The position numbers were made by a program, and so were the translations under genes. The notes under the pieces are model-generated. The model was not told the DNA's origin and did not search any database. It worked only from the letters and a program-made list of their open reading frames with translations. 6,966 nucleotides of DNA, from contig SXZN01000041.1 in assembly GCA_005787865.1 (NCBI GenBank), positions 1 to 6,966 on the forward strand, in the 5' to 3' direction. Below are positions 6,414-6,966 of the stretch, piece by piece; within the stretch, counting starts at the first letter, position 1, and every line of letters starts with the position of its first letter. The stretch is from Opitutaceae bacterium (GTDB lineage: Bacteria; Verrucomicrobiota; Verrucomicrobiia; Opitutales; Opitutaceae).

Positions 6414-6966
6414 TTATTGGCCGGCCGCATATTCGGCATAGTGGGCCGCGACTTGTGCCTCAGTTTCATTACCGAGATGGAAATAAAAACGATAACGTAA
6501 TGTTAGGTGGCCGCCAGCAGGGATGGTATAATCACCAAGATGAGGTTGATCTTTGCGTCCCTCAAAATCGTGTTGGCCAAAAGGATTAGCCGCAAACAGA
6601 CCGTAACCCCGCGCCATCCACCAAGTAGGGTGACGCAAATTTTGCGGATGATCAAAGATCGCGACGCCATAAACTTTACCCGCATGCGGTGCGTAAAAAT
6701 CACACCACGGCGCGCGTTGACCCCAGGCGGCGGCATCGCGCGCCCCGGTCGCAGTGACGATGTGGCCATTACCGGGGAGCTGTCGCTTCTGGTACTGATG
6801 CGGCAGCGTCATCCATTGGGCGAGCCGAATGGCCATCGTACCATCTTTGTTGTCACCCAATAACAGCGGTGCATCCGGCAAAGCCCGCAACGTAACCTCG
6901 TAGTCGATAAATCTTCCGGTGGCGGTGCCGTGAAAACGCAGCGTCCGCTCATCGCGGCAAATTAAC
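6414..6966 (-). CDS. DUF6807 ('PmoA family') protein, C-terminal part (5' end beyond right edge)
   Basis: The frame is open to the right edge, so the N-terminus lies outside the window; 183 residues are visible, beginning LICRDERTLRF. The internal TTG at 6890 is not a start, because similarity continues upstream of it. Family features, in order: DNKDGTMAIRLAQWM, GARDAAAWGQRAPWCDFY, VAIFDHPQNLRHPTWWMARG followed by YGLFAANPFG, and LTLRYRFYFHLG near the end. These match DUF6807, often labelled 'PmoA family' or 'methane oxygenase PmoA'. The label is misleading: nothing here resembles particulate methane monooxygenase. The function is not established, but the family commonly sits in carbohydrate-use loci beside Gfo/Idh/MocA oxidoreductases, as here. 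The stop is 17 bases before the Gfo/Idh start, so the two genes are probably one operon transcribed leftward. Whether it is exported cannot be judged without its N-terminus. Confidence 0.85.
   Translation of the reverse strand, partial: LICRDERTLRFHGTATGRFIDYEVTLRALPDAPLLLGDNKDGTMAIRLAQWMTLPHQYQKRQLPGNGHIVTATGARDAAAWGQRAPWCDFYAPHAGKVYGVAIFDHPQNLRHPTWWMARGYGLFAANPFGQHDFEGRKDQPHLGDYTIPAGGHLTLRYRFYFHLGNETEAQVAAHYAEYAAGQ

Noticed and set aside
6414..6966. Particulate methane monooxygenase subunit A, as the common 'PmoA' label would imply
   Set aside because: The sequence is soluble-type with DUF6807 motifs and has no run of membrane helices or metal-site pattern of true PmoA.
1..6966. CRISPR array, defence island, transposon or phage genes
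   Set aside because: No spaced direct repeats, transposase, integrase, nuclease or phage structural motifs were seen on either strand.

Overview
The window looks like a piece of a Verrucomicrobiota chromosome, probably Opitutales/Opitutaceae. This is inferred from gene content (a DUF5069 protein, a Tat-exported Gfo/Idh/MocA oxidoreductase beside a DUF6807 'PmoA-like' protein) and from the lack of Shine-Dalgarno sequences before any of the six intact starts. No 16S or other marker gene is present, so the assignment is tentative.

Left part (1-950): a minus-strand gene for a periplasmic sugar-binding ABC transporter protein runs off the left edge. Next to it are two facing 3' gene remnants. The first, on the plus strand (about 202-369), is the C-terminal tail of an S9 (prolyl oligopeptidase/dipeptidyl aminopeptidase) peptidase that keeps the catalytic-His motif but nothing before it. 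The second, on the minus strand (413-736), is the C-terminal two thirds of a RimJ/RimL-like GNAT acetyltransferase. A GC-rich hairpin lies between their stop codons. Both remnants are cut on their outer sides, as though a convergent gene junction had been left behind or moved as one block. Positions 737-951 hold no gene that I can support.

Centre (952-4883), all on the plus strand: a 90-residue membrane protein of unknown function; a DUF5069 protein; a membrane-anchored penicillin acylase-family Ntn hydrolase starting 4 bases after the DUF5069 stop; and, 61 bases further on, uracil phosphoribosyltransferase (upp), which ends the run. The DUF5069-acylase pair is probably co-transcribed. I see no obvious metabolic link to upp.

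Right part (4942-6966), minus strand and convergent with upp: a DUF6807 (PmoA-like) gene cut by the right edge, then, 17 bases downstream, a Tat-signal Gfo/Idh/MocA oxidoreductase. They look like an operon for carbohydrate or glycoside processing. Together with the sugar-binding protein at the left edge they suit a polysaccharide-degrading heterotroph.

I found no tRNA, rRNA, CRISPR array, insertion sequence or defence system. The best candidates for a second look are the paired remnants, the acylase of unknown substrate with its DUF5069 partner, and the Gfo/Idh-DUF6807 pair.
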